From contig BNTW01000003.1 of assembly GCA_025996895.1 (NCBI GenBank), positions 1 through 64,000 on the forward strand: a stretch of DNA of 64,000 nt, written 5' to 3'. The notes under the pieces were generated by a model. It was not told where the DNA came from. It did not search any database and saw only the letters and a list, made by a program, of their open reading frames with translations. Shown here in pieces: positions 27,124 through 37,582 of the stretch. The first letter of the stretch is position 1. The number at the start of each line of letters is the position of its first letter. Source of the DNA: Bacteroidia bacterium. GTDB taxonomy: Bacteria > Bacteroidota > Bacteroidia > Bacteroidales > Azobacteroidaceae. A program made the position numbers and the translations under genes.

Positions 27124-28773
27124 ATGGCAGAGATTGAGAAACTAACCCCGGATTATCTTTTCGAATCAAGTTGGGAAGTCTGTAATAAAGTCGGAGGTAT
27201 TTATACGGTTTTATCTACACGCGCGAAGACGCTTCAAAGTCTTTTCAAAGACCGAATTATTTTTATCGGGCCGGATTTAAATCCCGGTGAGGAAAATCCG
27301 GAATTTACCGAAAATAAAACCCTCCTGAAAGAGTGGAAAAAGCAGGCGACCGAACAGGAAAAGTTACGAATACGTGTCGGACGCTGGAATGTTCCGGGCA
27401 AGCCGGTCGTGGTTTTAGTCGATTTTCGTCCGCAATATAACGCAAAAAATTCGGTGTATTACCAGATGTGGGAAAATTACCGGATTGATTCTACGGTAGG
27501 CTATGGCGATTATGATGAATCTTGTGTGTTTGCTTACACAGTCGGCCTGGTGATTGACAGTTTTTACAAGTTTTTTCAACTGCAAGACCGGAAAGTCATT
27601 GCTCATATTAATGAATGGACGCTCGGTATGACACTGTTGTATCTGCATGCGAAAATTCCGAATATTGCGACTATATTTACCACGCACGCGACTTCCATCG
27701 GGCGTTCGATTTGCGGAAACAACAAACCGCTCTACTGTGACTTGGTGCACTACGACGGCGACCAAATGGCGCGTGAGTTGAACATGACCGGCAAACATTC
27801 GCTCGAAAAAAAGGCGGCTTTGTATGCTGATTGTTTTACAACCGTGAGCGAGATTACGGCAAAGGAATCCGAACAATTATTGAATAAACCCCCCGACGTG
27901 ATTACGCCCAACGGCTTTGAGGCGAATTTTGTCCCGAAAGGAAAATCGTTTGAAGACAAGCGGGAAACAGCACGCAAAGCGTTCATTCGCGTAGCCGAAC
28001 AATTAACCGGTACGCAAATTTCAGACGACGCTTTTCTGTTGGCGACCGCCGGACGTTATGAATACAAAAACAAAGGATTAGACGTTTTCGTTGAAGCCAT
28101 TCACCGGATAAAGCAGGCGCAACCCGCGAGAGAGATTGTTGCATTTATTTTAGTTCCGGCTTGGATTAAAGGCGTACGCAAAGATTTACAGGAACGGTTG
28201 GCACAGAAAACGCCGGCGAAAACGCCGTTAGCTGATCCGTATATTACTCACGAATTGGTTGAGCCTCAAGCCGATAAAATTTGCGATTACTTGCGTTATC
28301 TGAATTTCACGAATCAGGATAATAATCGGGTGAAGATTATTTTTGTTCCTTCGTATTTGAAAGGCGAAGACGGCATTTTCAATCTTCCGTATTACGATTT
28401 GTTGGTGGGATTGGATATGACGGTTTTCCCTTCGTATTACGAGCCGTGGGGATATACACCGTTGGAAAGTATCGCGTTTCATATTCCGACCATTACTACT
28501 AATCTGGCAGGTTTCGGTTTGTGGGCGCGGACAGAAGGTGCGGGCCGTTTGTCGCCGGGCGTGAAAGTGATTGACCGAACGGACTTTAACTATTTCGAGG
28601 TAGCGGAAGAAATTAAAAATACAATACTGGAATATGCCTCCAACTATTCTTCGGCACAACTTTTGAACGCAAAAAAGGCAGCTTATGAATTATCTGAAAA
28701 AGCGTCTTGGAAACATTTTATACAATACTATTTGGAGGCCTACGATATAGCACTTAATAAAAAGATAAAATAA
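27124..28773 (+). CDS. Glycogen synthase, GT3 (eukaryote-type)
   Basis: A 549-residue glycosyltransferase that extends alpha-1,4-glucan from a nucleotide-sugar. The N-terminal [20 protein letters not shown] and the later [14 protein letters not shown] and [10 protein letters not shown] are typical of GT3 (animal/fungal) glycogen synthases, not the usual bacterial GT5. The C-terminal acceptor motif [17 protein letters not shown] is intact. Eukaryotic GT3 enzymes use UDP-glucose; the donor here is inferred. It is followed 7 bases later by glucan phosphorylase. Confidence 0.87.
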   Translation: MAEIEKLTPDYLFESSWEVCNKVGGIYTVLSTRAKTLQSLFKDRIIFIGPDLNPGEENPEFTENKTLLKEWKKQATEQEKLRIRVGRWNVPGKPVVVLVDFRPQYNAKNSVYYQMWENYRIDSTVGYGDYDESCVFAYTVGLVIDSFYKFFQLQDRKVIAHINEWTLGMTLLYLHAKIPNIATIFTTHATSIGRSICGNNKPLYCDLVHYDGDQMARELNMTGKHSLEKKAALYADCFTTVSEITAKESEQLLNKPPDVITPNGFEANFVPKGKSFEDKRETARKAFIRVAEQLTGTQISDDAFLLATAGRYEYKNKGLDVFVEAIHRIKQAQPAREIVAFILVPAWIKGVRKDLQERLAQKTPAKTPLADPYITHELVEPQADKICDYLRYLNFTNQDNNRVKIIFVPSYLKGEDGIFNLPYYDLLVGLDMTVFPSYYEPWGYTPLESIAFHIPTITTNLAGFGLWARTEGAGRLSPGVKVIDRTDFNYFEVAEEIKNTILEYASNYSSAQLLNAKKAAYELSEKASWKHFIQYYLEAYDIALNKKIK

Positions 28774-28780
28774 AGGTATT

Positions 28781-31348
28781 ATGAAAATTATGACAAATCA
28801 GGCAAATGAGCCGGTATGGCGCGAAAGCACTATTCATTTCAAACTTCCCCAAGAATTGAAACTCTTGGATGAAATTGCCCACAATTTGTGGTGGGTGTGG
28901 AACTACGAAGCAACCGAATTGTTTGCTCATATAGATAGGGAGTTGTGGAGCAAGACCGAAGGTAATCCGGTGCTGTTGTTGCAAAGTCTTTCCTACGCTC
29001 GTCTGGAAGAAATCACCAAAGATGAGGCGTTGATGAAAGAAATGCAGGCAGTTTATGCCAAGTTTGAAGCGTATATGAAAGAGCCGGTGAGCCAGTCCAT
29101 TCCGAGCATTGCTTATTTCAGTATGGAATACGGTTTGAGCAGTGTTTTGAAAATTTATTCCGGCGGTCTGGGTGTTTTGGCCGGCGATTATATCAAGGAA
29201 GCAAGCGATATTCGTGCCGATTTGACGGCGGTCGGATTTTTATATCGTTACGGCTATTTCACACAGTCACTTTCGATGGATGGCCAGCAGATTGCGAATT
29301 ACGAAGCGCAACGCTTTGACCAACTGCCGATTAAGCAAGTATTGGATGCCGACGGCAACCCGTTAGTTTTGGAAATCCCTTACAATTCTTTTACCGTTTA
29401 TGCGAACATTTGGCGGGTGAATGTCGGTCGTGTTAAACTGTATTTAATGGATACGGATTTGGAACAAAACAGCGAATGGGACAGGTCGATTACGGCGCAA
29501 CTCTACGGTGGCGATAACGAAAACCGCTTGAAACAGGAATATTTGCTGGGTGTCGGCGGAATTTTGATGTTAAAACGTCTGGGTATTCAAAAACAGGTGT
29601 ATCATTGCAACGAAGGCCATGCCGCTTTGATCAATGCGCAACGTTTGGCCGATTATATTCAAAACGATGAATTGGATTTTAACGAAGCGTTAGAGATTGT
29701 CCGTGCTTCGGCTTTATATACTTGCCACACGCCTGTACCGGCTGGTCATGATTATTTTGACGAGCCGTTGTTCCAAAAATACATGAGCCATTTTCCCAAT
29801 AAACTCGGTATTTCGTGGCAGGAATTTATGGATATGGGGCGCGCTAATCCGGGCAGTCAAGAAAAATTTTCGATGAGCGTGTATGCGTTAAACACCTGTC
29901 AGGAAGCCAATGGTGTTTCGTTTTTGCACGGCGAGGTTTCTAAAAGAATGTTTGCGCCGCTGTGGAAAGGTTATTTTGCGCAGGAATCGCATGTAGGCTA
30001 CGTTACCAATGGCGTGCACATGCCCACGTGGGCGGCTTCCGAATGGCGGAAATTTTATGAAAAAACGTTTGATAAGAATTTTTACAACGACCAGTCCAAT
30101 CCGGTGGTTTGGGAAAGCATTTACCAAGTGCCCGACAGTGAAATTTGGGATGTGCGTATGGCGTTGAAGAAACGTTTGGTGAAATATATCCGGGAATCGT
30201 TTCAAGATAATTGGTTGAAAAATCAGGGCGACCCGTCGAAAGTAGTTTCTATTTTGGGAAAAATCAATCCGAATGCCTTGCAGATTGGTTTCGGACGCCG
30301 TTTTGCGACTTATAAGCGCGCGCATTTGTTATTCACCGATTTGGAAAGGCTGTCGAAAATCGTCAATAGTCCCGATTATCCGGTGCAGTTTATTTTTACA
30401 GGAAAGGCACATCCGGCCGATGGTGGCGGACAGGGCTTAATCAAGCACATTGTCGAAATTTCGCGCCGTCCCGAATTTTTGGGAAAAATCATTTTCCTCG
30501 AAAATTACGATATGCGCTTGGCGAAACGCTTGATTTCGGGTGTGGATATTTGGTTGAATACGCCCACTCGTCCGTTGGAAGCGTCGGGAACGTCGGGCGA
30601 AAAAGCCGAAATGAATGGCGTACTTAACTTTTCGGTATTGGACGGCTGGTGGTACGAAGGCTATCGCGAAGGCGCGGGATGGGCTTTGACCGAAAAACGC
30701 ACTTACGAAAATCAACAGTTCCAAGATCAATTAGACGCTGCTACGATTTATTCGATGTTGGAAAACGAGATCATTCCGTTGTATTACGCGAAAAACAGCA
30801 AAGGTTATTCGCCCGAATGGATACAATACATTAAAAGTTCGATTGCAAAGATTGCCCCGCATTATACCACGAAGCGCATGTTCGATGATTATGTAAGCCG
30901 TTTCTACAATGTGCTGGCCAATCGTTCCAACGAATTGAAGAAAGATAACTTCGCTAAAGCGAAGGAGTTAGCGATATGGAAAGCTGAAGTCGCCGGAAAT
31001 TGGGACGAAATTGAAGTCGTTTCGATACAATATGAAGGCAACACCGCCGGCCATGTCGTTGAAGTAGGTGATACGATCACTGCTTCCGTTGTTTTGGACA
31101 AGCATCATTTGCAGGGCGATTTGGGCTTGGAATTAGTGCAGTTGCGCGCTGACCCGGTCGCGCAGGCGGATTTTTTAAAAGTGTATTCCATGCAGTTGGA
31201 AAAAACGAAAGATACAAAACTCCACTTTACGACGAAAATCCAGGTTTCGCAGGCCGGTACGTTCAAATATGCGTTCCGCGTATATCCGTTCAACAAAGAC
31301 ATTCCGCACCGAATGGATTTTGCGCTGGTGAAGTGGATTAATATTTGA
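28781..31348 (+). CDS. glgP: Alpha-glucan phosphorylase (GT35)
   Basis: An 855-residue enzyme that releases glucose-1-phosphate from glycogen. The N-terminal ~110 residues match the DUF3417 module of the alpha-glucan phosphorylase subfamily ([17 protein letters not shown]). [25 protein letters not shown] and [12 protein letters not shown] follow. The cofactor site is [17 protein letters not shown] (near residue 605). The last ~120 residues form an extra beta-rich domain. It should work against the upstream glycogen synthase, giving a store-and-release pair in one transcript. Confidence 0.9.
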   Translation: MKIMTNQANEPVWRESTIHFKLPQELKLLDEIAHNLWWVWNYEATELFAHIDRELWSKTEGNPVLLLQSLSYARLEEITKDEALMKEMQAVYAKFEAYMKEPVSQSIPSIAYFSMEYGLSSVLKIYSGGLGVLAGDYIKEASDIRADLTAVGFLYRYGYFTQSLSMDGQQIANYEAQRFDQLPIKQVLDADGNPLVLEIPYNSFTVYANIWRVNVGRVKLYLMDTDLEQNSEWDRSITAQLYGGDNENRLKQEYLLGVGGILMLKRLGIQKQVYHCNEGHAALINAQRLADYIQNDELDFNEALEIVRASALYTCHTPVPAGHDYFDEPLFQKYMSHFPNKLGISWQEFMDMGRANPGSQEKFSMSVYALNTCQEANGVSFLHGEVSKRMFAPLWKGYFAQESHVGYVTNGVHMPTWAASEWRKFYEKTFDKNFYNDQSNPVVWESIYQVPDSEIWDVRMALKKRLVKYIRESFQDNWLKNQGDPSKVVSILGKINPNALQIGFGRRFATYKRAHLLFTDLERLSKIVNSPDYPVQFIFTGKAHPADGGGQGLIKHIVEISRRPEFLGKIIFLENYDMRLAKRLISGVDIWLNTPTRPLEASGTSGEKAEMNGVLNFSVLDGWWYEGYREGAGWALTEKRTYENQQFQDQLDAATIYSMLENEIIPLYYAKNSKGYSPEWIQYIKSSIAKIAPHYTTKRMFDDYVSRFYNVLANRSNELKKDNFAKAKELAIWKAEVAGNWDEIEVVSIQYEGNTAGHVVEVGDTITASVVLDKHHLQGDLGLELVQLRADPVAQADFLKVYSMQLEKTKDTKLHFTTKIQVSQAGTFKYAFRVYPFNKDIPHRMDFALVKWINI

Positions 31349-31357
31349 TGCCGGATT

Positions 31358-32005
31358 ATGAACAAAGTTCAGTGGTTGTGGGAAAAAGAAATCAAGGTTG
31401 CTTTCGATTCGTATCAAGAGTTGTTGGGCGGCTTGGAATATGCTGTATTTCAAACGCCTTACCGGCCGAAACCCGGTTTGCTGGTTATCGGCCGAAATCG
31501 AAATACGGCGGAATATAGCCACGAGGCGATTTTCGACCGGCCGGTGAATTTATTTACCGAAGGCAAAAAAAACGGCGACCCCGATTGCTGGGACACGGTT
31601 TGCGATTTGTTCGGTTACGGCCGACACCCTAAGTTGTGGGAATTGTTCGACAATGCGGTTGGCCTGAATTACACTTATTTTAATGAAAAAGAGCTTCGCG
31701 ATAGGGCAGACCGGAATTTGCAAACAGAAATCCGGATAACTTGTATTCAATATACGCGGAAGTTGATTGAGGAGTATATTTGTCCGAAAAATATCGTAAT
31801 CATTGGAACAGAGCCTATTAGCAAGATAAAGAATAAAAGGCATCAACTTTTTACTGTCCGCTGGGAAAAGGCGCGGGCGGTGAAGACTTTCCGCGAAAAT
31901 ATTCCGATGTACGCTATTAAAGACCCTTTCGGACGGGTACATTTCTATAATCAGGAATCTGAAATTCAAAATTATAATTCGTTGTTTGAGCATGTTTTAT
32001 TCTGA
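31358..32005 (+). CDS. Uncharacterised 215-residue protein
   Basis: A soluble protein without signal peptide or membrane segment. PKPGLLVIGRNRN near residue 47 and KNIVIIGTEP near 145 look like two beta-strand/loop elements of a Rossmann-like or uracil-DNA-glycosylase-like fold, but this is weak. It has many aromatic and basic residues. It starts 9 bases after glgP, and its end overlaps the phosphoethanolamine transferase gene, so it is probably transcribed with both. I do not recognise the family. Confidence 0.6.
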   Translation: MNKVQWLWEKEIKVAFDSYQELLGGLEYAVFQTPYRPKPGLLVIGRNRNTAEYSHEAIFDRPVNLFTEGKKNGDPDCWDTVCDLFGYGRHPKLWELFDNAVGLNYTYFNEKELRDRADRNLQTEIRITCIQYTRKLIEEYICPKNIVIIGTEPISKIKNKRHQLFTVRWEKARAVKTFRENIPMYAIKDPFGRVHFYNQESEIQNYNSLFEHVLF

Positions 32006-33623
32006 ACGAAAAGATAGGGGATGGATTTTATTGCTTTCTTTTATTGTATTGATACCCAACATTTTGCTTCTTTTTTACGGAAGTGATTTTAACAATCACC
32101 CGTTTTTCAAAATGCTGATTTTTGCCCTGTTTTCGTGTTTCCTCTTTGCTTTGCCGTCATTCTTTTTGAAGACGAGGGTGTTTTTCCTTTTGCAGGGAAT
32201 ATTTGTTTTGTTAGCTCCGTTGGAAATTGCGCATATCTACCTTAATCAAATGCCGGCGACTTCGGCTTTCCTGCTTTCGATTGTAGATACGAATTGGAAT
32301 GAAACGTCCGAAGTGCTGACTTCCGTTCGCATTCCGTTGATATTGCTGGGATTGTTTTGGATTTTTTATTTCTGGGTCGTTTTCAGGAAAATAGAAAACC
32401 GCTATTTCTTTTCTTCCAAAAAAATCCGTTTCGGTGCGCTGGGCATTTTTCTAATCATTCTTTTTGCGGGATATTCCCACCACTACAGTTCTTCGCTGTT
32501 GCATTTTCGCAAGATTTATCCGTATGATTTGATTTTGCGCTTTTATCAGGTTTGTGCCACTAAACAAGAAATTCATGCGGGCGAAAAACAACTGCAAAAT
32601 TTCCGGTTTGAGGCGCAAAAAGCGGACAGTTTGAACGAAAAAGAGATCTATGTATTCGTTATCGGTGAAACCGGACGTTACAGCAGTTATTCGATTAACG
32701 GATATGCGCGCAATACTTCGCCGATGTTGGCGCAGGTCGAAAATCTGGTAACTTATTCCGATTTTTTTTCCGAAGCCAATATTACGTCGTCGAGTTTGCC
32801 CATGATTTTAACTCGTGCAACGCCAATGGCTTACAACCGTTTCTACGTTGAAAAATCGTTTGTCGATGCTTTCCGCGAAGCCGGATTTAAAACCTATTGG
32901 ATTGCCAATCAGAGCGGGGAAAATCCGTTTATCCGGAGGATTGCACACGATACGGATCAATCGTTTTTTATGGAGAACGAACGGGACGCACAGAATAATT
33001 ATGACGAAAAATTGTGGCCGTTTTTGGAAGAAGTGTTGCGAAAAGACGATAAAAAAGTACTGATTGTATTGCATACGTTGGGCAGTCATTTCCGCTATAA
33101 TTTTCGTTATCCATCTAATTTTGAAGTATTTAAACCCTGTTTGGCGGGTGCGTTCGACATACGGTTGATTTCGTCCAAAAACAAACAGCAGTTTATCAAT
33201 ACTTACGACAATTCCATTCTTTATACGGATTTCTTTTTGGCGACGACCATTCAAAAAATCGATAGCCTGCATTGTATCAGTTCGCTGGTGTATGTGGCCG
33301 ACCATGGCGAAAACCTGTTTGATACGCCCGAAAATGTCGTTATGCACGGCGGTAGCTATTTTACGGAATACGATTTTCATGTGCCGTTTTTTGTTTGGAC
33401 TTCCGGTAAATACAACTTGCACTATCCCGAAAAAGTGGAAAATTTACAACAAAACAAGGATAAAAAACTGAGTGCCGGCAATATTTTCTATTCGATTTTG
33501 GATATGGCAGACATCACTTTCCCCGAACAGCAGTTGCAAAAAAGCATCGCATCCGACCGTTTGCAGGAAGATAGCGTCCGTTATGTGATTAATACAAATA
33601 TGGAAATGAAACGCGGATATTAA
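31992..33623 (+). CDS. Phosphoethanolamine transferase (EptA-like)
   Basis: A 543-residue protein with about five N-terminal membrane helices (up to about residue 165) and a periplasmic sulfatase-fold domain. The nucleophile loop reads VFVIGETGRYSSYSINGY (about 220-237), corresponding to GETxRxxxxSLNGY of EptA; the usual alanine is glycine. DHGENLF (about 437) and a later histidine complete the metal site. The family moves phosphoethanolamine onto lipid A or another glycolipid and can lower susceptibility to cationic peptides. The ATG at 31992 is preferred over a TTG six bases upstream. Confidence 0.83.
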   Translation: MFYSERKDRGWILLLSFIVLIPNILLLFYGSDFNNHPFFKMLIFALFSCFLFALPSFFLKTRVFFLLQGIFVLLAPLEIAHIYLNQMPATSAFLLSIVDTNWNETSEVLTSVRIPLILLGLFWIFYFWVVFRKIENRYFFSSKKIRFGALGIFLIILFAGYSHHYSSSLLHFRKIYPYDLILRFYQVCATKQEIHAGEKQLQNFRFEAQKADSLNEKEIYVFVIGETGRYSSYSINGYARNTSPMLAQVENLVTYSDFFSEANITSSSLPMILTRATPMAYNRFYVEKSFVDAFREAGFKTYWIANQSGENPFIRRIAHDTDQSFFMENERDAQNNYDEKLWPFLEEVLRKDDKKVLIVLHTLGSHFRYNFRYPSNFEVFKPCLAGAFDIRLISSKNKQQFINTYDNSILYTDFFLATTIQKIDSLHCISSLVYVADHGENLFDTPENVVMHGGSYFTEYDFHVPFFVWTSGKYNLHYPEKVENLQQNKDKKLSAGNIFYSILDMADITFPEQQLQKSIASDRLQEDSVRYVINTNMEMKRGY

Positions 33624-33663
33624 AAATTTGGTACGCTCTTTGCAATATTTAGAAATTTTCGGC

Positions 33664-33671
33664 TATATTTG
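33664..33671 (+). promoter_or_regulatory. -7 promoter element (TATATTTG) for the HTH regulator
   Basis: A full TAnnTTTG match 34 bases before the ATG at 33705. An in-frame ATG at 33669 lies inside the element and is therefore unlikely to be used. Confidence 0.6.
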
Positions 33672-33704
33672 CACCAATATTGCTCTGTTATAAGATATGG
33701 AAAT

Positions 33705-34706
33705 ATGGGTGAAAATAATTTTAATGACATTATTGTTGATTATGTTTTGAAAAATACTCCCGACAATGTGATGCCGGTTAGTAGTATAATGGAAATATTG
33801 GGTTTAAGCAAGGAAACCGCTTATCGCCGCCTTCGGCAAGAAATTCCGTTTACGTTTGATGAAGTTTCAAAATTAGCATTGGCTCTCCATTTTTCTATTG
33901 ATGAATTGATTGAAGGCAGCAAAAAGGAAACTTTTTCTTTTGATTTACAGTCGAAAATAGTTTCGCCGGCTGCCAATGCCTATTTTTCTCAGTTTCAAGA
34001 ATATAATAATTATTTGGAAAAATTGGTTACGGCAAAACACGCGGAAATACTTATTACATTGAACGAATTTCCTCCTGTATTCTTTGTTTTGTCCGACCAA
34101 CTGTTCAAATTTTGCTATTTCCAGTGGCTACATTCACATTCGGAAAAACCTGTCCTTTATTCCTTTTCCGATTTGACTTTGAATCCGCAATTATTGGCTT
34201 TGAAGGAAGAAATTTTAACTAATATTACGAAAATGGATAATGTATCCGTCATTATGTCTTCCTATGTTTATCTGCGTACCATCAAAAGCATACAGTACTA
34301 TTATCAATGCAAACTGATTACTGCGGACGAACTGCTACTGCTCAAACAGGATATGTTGGACTTTATTAATTTATTAGCAAAATTAGCAAAAACCGGTTAT
34401 GTGAATGACGAGACTAAGGTTGGTATTGATATTTATCTTTCTCCCTTGAATATTAATTCCAACATTCTTTACTTGGAATATGATAAAATGCGTGAAACAC
34501 ATTTTTGGATTTATCCAATGAATCCTTTTATCATCCGAAATCCGGAAATCTGCTCCATACAAAAAAAATGGTGTCAATCCTTAAAAAAGCAGTCGATGTT
34601 CATTACGCTCTCCGGCGAAATTTTCCAAGCAGAATTTAACGAAAAACAGCGGGTATATGCAGAAACTTATCTGTCTACAGATGCTAAGTTCACCTACGTT
34701 TATTGA
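33705..34706 (+). CDS. HTH-domain putative regulator of the adjacent surface-protein locus
   Basis: A 333-residue protein. Residues about 8-66 carry a helix-turn-helix region (SSIMEILGLSKETAYRRLRQ, then FTFDEVSKLALALHFSIDEL), an XRE-like layout with the recognition helix in KETAYRRLRQE. The remaining ~260 residues are alpha-helical, without a recognised domain or membrane segment, and may sense a signal or dimerise. It stands directly before four surface-protein genes on the same strand. A terminator-like hairpin separates it from them, so it likely regulates them instead of being their first cistron. Confidence 0.7.
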   Translation: MGENNFNDIIVDYVLKNTPDNVMPVSSIMEILGLSKETAYRRLRQEIPFTFDEVSKLALALHFSIDELIEGSKKETFSFDLQSKIVSPAANAYFSQFQEYNNYLEKLVTAKHAEILITLNEFPPVFFVLSDQLFKFCYFQWLHSHSEKPVLYSFSDLTLNPQLLALKEEILTNITKMDNVSVIMSSYVYLRTIKSIQYYYQCKLITADELLLLKQDMLDFINLLAKLAKTGYVNDETKVGIDIYLSPLNINSNILYLEYDKMRETHFWIYPMNPFIIRNPEICSIQKKWCQSLKKQSMFITLSGEIFQAEFNEKQRVYAETYLSTDAKFTYVY

Positions 34707-34856
34707 CAATTCTCCCTTTTTATAATTCCACTATTTGCAAAACAAGACCTGTTTTTTACAAAAAATGACAATGCGTGTATTCAAAATGCACATATTGTCA
34801 TTTTCTTTTTCTTGATATTCAATAGTAATGAAATAATTGACAAAAAAATATCCATT
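34703..34856 (+). repeat. Long direct repeat copy 1, upstream border of the surface locus
   Basis: About 154 bases, starting at the stop codon of the HTH gene with TTGACAATTCTCCC and ending AATATCCAT. They recur almost unchanged at 42167-42319, behind the last gene of the locus. Differences are a few homopolymer lengths and substitutions. The rest of the gap (34857-35048) holds a weak promoter and two short hairpins. Confidence 0.92.
34764..34802 (+). terminator. Terminator-like hairpin inside direct repeat copy 1
   Basis: AATGACAATGCGTG pairs with CACATATTGTCATT across an 11-base loop, with two weak positions in the 14-base stem, and is followed by a T-rich run. It probably ends the HTH regulator transcript. 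The stem is A+T-rich, so strength is uncertain. Confidence 0.55.
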
Positions 34857-34915
34857 TTATACGCAAACTGACTTTAATAAAACTGTTTTGTCAGTTTTTT
34901 GGGGAAGATTATTTT

Positions 34916-34923
34916 GACCTTTG
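34916..34923 (+). promoter_or_regulatory. Weak -7-like element (GACCTTTG) before the surface operon
   Basis: Seven of eight positions match the -7 pattern as TAnnTTTG with G for the first T. It is the best candidate promoter between the repeat and the 685-residue protein gene, and would give a leader of about 120 bases. A weak consensus would suit a gene that needs an activator. Confidence 0.35.
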
Positions 34924-34967
34924 CGAACTTTTATGGTGCATTTTTTCTAACCTTGTCGTATATCATC

Positions 34968-34986
34968 TTGCGGAATATTTCCGCAA
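34968..34986 (+). promoter_or_regulatory. Perfect 8-bp dyad in the leader of the surface operon
   Basis: TTGCGGAA and TTCCGCAA face each other across three bases. The site lies 62 bases before the surface-protein ATG. There is no T-tract, so it is more likely an operator or an RNA leader hairpin than a terminator. The neighbouring HTH protein is the obvious candidate binder. Confidence 0.5.
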
Positions 34987-35048
34987 AGTTATGAAAAACA
35001 ATGATTTATAAAACTATTAAATATAAACTTTAGTAAAAATATAAACTT

Positions 35049-37106
35049 ATGCGAAAAACAATGAAAAATTGGCTATTGCTTCTACTGCTCCTGTCATCAG
35101 GAGCGGTTGCCCAAACACACAATCCTGCGGTAGTGCGGTTTGTGAATACAGGGAAGATGTGTGTCGCACCCCAGCCATCGGCAGGCTTGTCGGATACGGC
35201 TGTGCTATATATTCCTGACGCTGTTGCCGTTGCGGGAAATTCTTCCATTCTTCAGAACGGCGTTACCGCAGTGGGCGGAAATTTCTATCAGGGTGCTTCC
35301 ACTCCTGCGTTTTCGTTAGATGCTGCCGGTAATTTTACGATAGGCACAGGTAAAGTACGGTTTAAGACCGACAGCAATCCCGCAGAGAAGCGCGAGATTG
35401 CCGTTTGGAACAACCCCAATTCGTATTATAATTTGAATGGTACGGATTTTAGTCGTAAAATACATTACGTTGCTTTTCCCAATGTTGAGTTGGCAACTAA
35501 CGATACGGTTTATGTGGCTAATACGTTCGGATTAGACGCGAACAATTTGACACGCCCGGCCAATCCGGCTGTCAGTGGTGTATTATATTTAGAGTCTAAT
35601 CCGGTGGGTACTCAGGTGTATGACGCTTCGTTTCGTGTAACCGGCACAAATGTTACTGCCGGTGCGGTGGTAGTGGAAAAATACGTGTTACCCTACCGCA
35701 ATCCGAACAAGAATACGGCCTACCTGTTTCCCTTTGCCAGTCCCTATATCAATCAAAAAGCGGGTTATTTTGCGGGTAACTGGGTGCGTACTCCTGTGAC
35801 GGACGCCAACGGAAGCACGGCCTATCCGTATGCCAATCAAAAATCATCGAACGGCGATTTTATTGCCGAGAACCAGTATGTGAGAGGAGCAAACGATTTG
35901 CTGAATGCTGTGCAGCCCTATTTGCTCAAACTTCAGCCGGCCGGTTATACTTACGAGAACAGCGGTGATTTTCAGGGTTTTACCGTAACCGGCGGCAATG
36001 ATCACGATTTGCCGAAATTTGTCTTCGACGGTACTCCTTATAATATAGCTTATACGGCCGAACAAAAATTTACAGGATCTAATTTGTATTCGCGCACGCC
36101 GGCAACTACCGGCACGACGCTGAACTGGCTGATCGGTAATTCCTATACCGGTGCGTTATCGGGTGATTCGCTTGTCCGTCTGATAGAAGACTCCGGCATC
36201 ACGTTTTCGTCGTTGGTGTATGTTTATCCGCATGGAGCGACCACCTACGAGACTTACGATATAGCCCAGGGTGCAACGCTGCCTGATATTCCGGCCATGA
36301 GTATCTTTATGGTCAGGGTATCGAATAAAAACATGGAAACAGGCAAAGCCTTTACGATTCCGGCGACTTTTCAGGTACATACCGACAGCACTTCGACAGT
36401 GAATGAAGGCGATGGTGGTCCGTTTAAGATTTCGACATCCACGATTGCGAGTTTGGAATTGCGTCTGACGCCGGCTGCCAATCCGTTTATCTACGACCGC
36501 TCCCGCATTTACCTGCGCGAAGACGCTAATGTGGAAACGGATAAATACGATATTGTGAAAATGGAAAATCCGGGCAATCAGTATTTTACGATTTATACGC
36601 AAGCGGGTACTTCACATCTGCAAAACAACGCTTTACCGGTGGAAACAGTGAGTGTTCCGGTGAGTGTCAGTCCTGCCCGCGATACGATGGAATGTCGTCT
36701 GACGGTGAGTGGAGAAGTGGAAACGGAAAAATTGCTGCTGCATGACACCAAACTGAATGTTTGGACGGATTTGCTGGAAATTCCGGAATACGTCTTTACC
36801 ACCCAACCTGCGGACAATTCCGAACGTTTTGTGCTGTATTTCAAATCGCCTACCGGTATCGACGAAGTCTCTACCACTGCCATTTACGGTTATTATTCGG
36901 ACGGAATTTTTCACCTCAACCGCTTGCAGCCGGCTGACGAAGGCTCGAATTTGAAAATTTACAATGCTTCGGGAATATTAGTCGTCGAAACGACCGTAAC
37001 CGGTTCGCCCCACTACCAGACAGCAGTCAGAGGTGCGCAAGGTGTTTATATAGCACGTTTGGAAGGATCGGCGTCAGTACAAACATTTAAATTCGTACGG
37101 AAATGA
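35049..37106 (+). CDS. T9SS-secreted surface protein, 685 residues
   Basis: A signal peptide (residues 1-22, ending GAVAQ) is followed by a long beta-rich region without recognised enzymatic motifs. The last ~70 residues are a T9SS sorting domain (LKIYNASGILVVETTV ... GAQGVYIARLEG ... FKFVRK). It should be exported across the outer membrane by T9SS. It is the first gene of a four-gene run; its end overlaps the next gene by 4 bases. It may be a structural or adhesive surface subunit, but this is inference from context. Confidence 0.78.
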   Translation: MRKTMKNWLLLLLLLSSGAVAQTHNPAVVRFVNTGKMCVAPQPSAGLSDTAVLYIPDAVAVAGNSSILQNGVTAVGGNFYQGASTPAFSLDAAGNFTIGTGKVRFKTDSNPAEKREIAVWNNPNSYYNLNGTDFSRKIHYVAFPNVELATNDTVYVANTFGLDANNLTRPANPAVSGVLYLESNPVGTQVYDASFRVTGTNVTAGAVVVEKYVLPYRNPNKNTAYLFPFASPYINQKAGYFAGNWVRTPVTDANGSTAYPYANQKSSNGDFIAENQYVRGANDLLNAVQPYLLKLQPAGYTYENSGDFQGFTVTGGNDHDLPKFVFDGTPYNIAYTAEQKFTGSNLYSRTPATTGTTLNWLIGNSYTGALSGDSLVRLIEDSGITFSSLVYVYPHGATTYETYDIAQGATLPDIPAMSIFMVRVSNKNMETGKAFTIPATFQVHTDSTSTVNEGDGGPFKISTSTIASLELRLTPAANPFIYDRSRIYLREDANVETDKYDIVKMENPGNQYFTIYTQAGTSHLQNNALPVETVSVPVSVSPARDTMECRLTVSGEVETEKLLLHDTKLNVWTDLLEIPEYVFTTQPADNSERFVLYFKSPTGIDEVSTTAIYGYYSDGIFHLNRLQPADEGSNLKIYNASGILVVETTVTGSPHYQTAVRGAQGVYIARLEGSASVQTFKFVRK

Positions 37107-37582
37107 AAAAGATAACGATAGTAAAAACAATAGTATTCATAAACTTCATCGTAGTTAGTTCGCATAACTTATTTTCTCAGACTGCATGGAGTGAAGATGT
37201 CCGTTTCGGTTGGGATGACTTCGGTTATTCCCAGCCGTCTGCGGGCATTTATAATGTGTGGAATACCGTAGAAACGCAAAATTTTGCGTCTTTACCATCC
37301 ATCGGTGGATTTATTTGGGAATCGAATTTCAATTTGTATCAGTGGGAATCGGATTTCAACCTATATCAGACGGATTTCCTGACGATGAATAGCAATTGGC
37401 TGTTCAGGAACACCGACAGTGGTAAAGAAGATGGCTGGGGCGTGGATACGTCCAACAATGAGCTTATCTCCTTGGCCAATGATGTTCCGCTGGGCGACGG
37501 TGAGTTGCCGCTGTTGCTGGCAGCAGCCGGCTGGGTAATGATAGTGGTATTTAAGAAGTGGAGAGTGAAGAATGGAAAGTGA
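37103..37582 (+). CDS. Small secreted protein with PLGDG-type C-terminal anchor
   Basis: A 159-residue protein with an N-terminal signal peptide (ending NLFSQ). A short polar region is rich in W, F, Y and N and contains two near-copies of WESNFNLYQ/WESDFNLYQ. The C-terminus has the layout motif-helix-positive tail: VPLGDGELPLLL, a hydrophobic stretch, then KKWRVKNGK. This recalls exosortase/rhombosortase-type sorting signals in design, but I do not know a named system with this motif. Overlaps are 4 bases with the gene before and 11 bases with the gene after. Confidence 0.65.
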   Translation: MKKITIVKTIVFINFIVVSSHNLFSQTAWSEDVRFGWDDFGYSQPSAGIYNVWNTVETQNFASLPSIGGFIWESNFNLYQWESDFNLYQTDFLTMNSNWLFRNTDSGKEDGWGVDTSNNELISLANDVPLGDGELPLLLAAAGWVMIVVFKKWRVKNGK

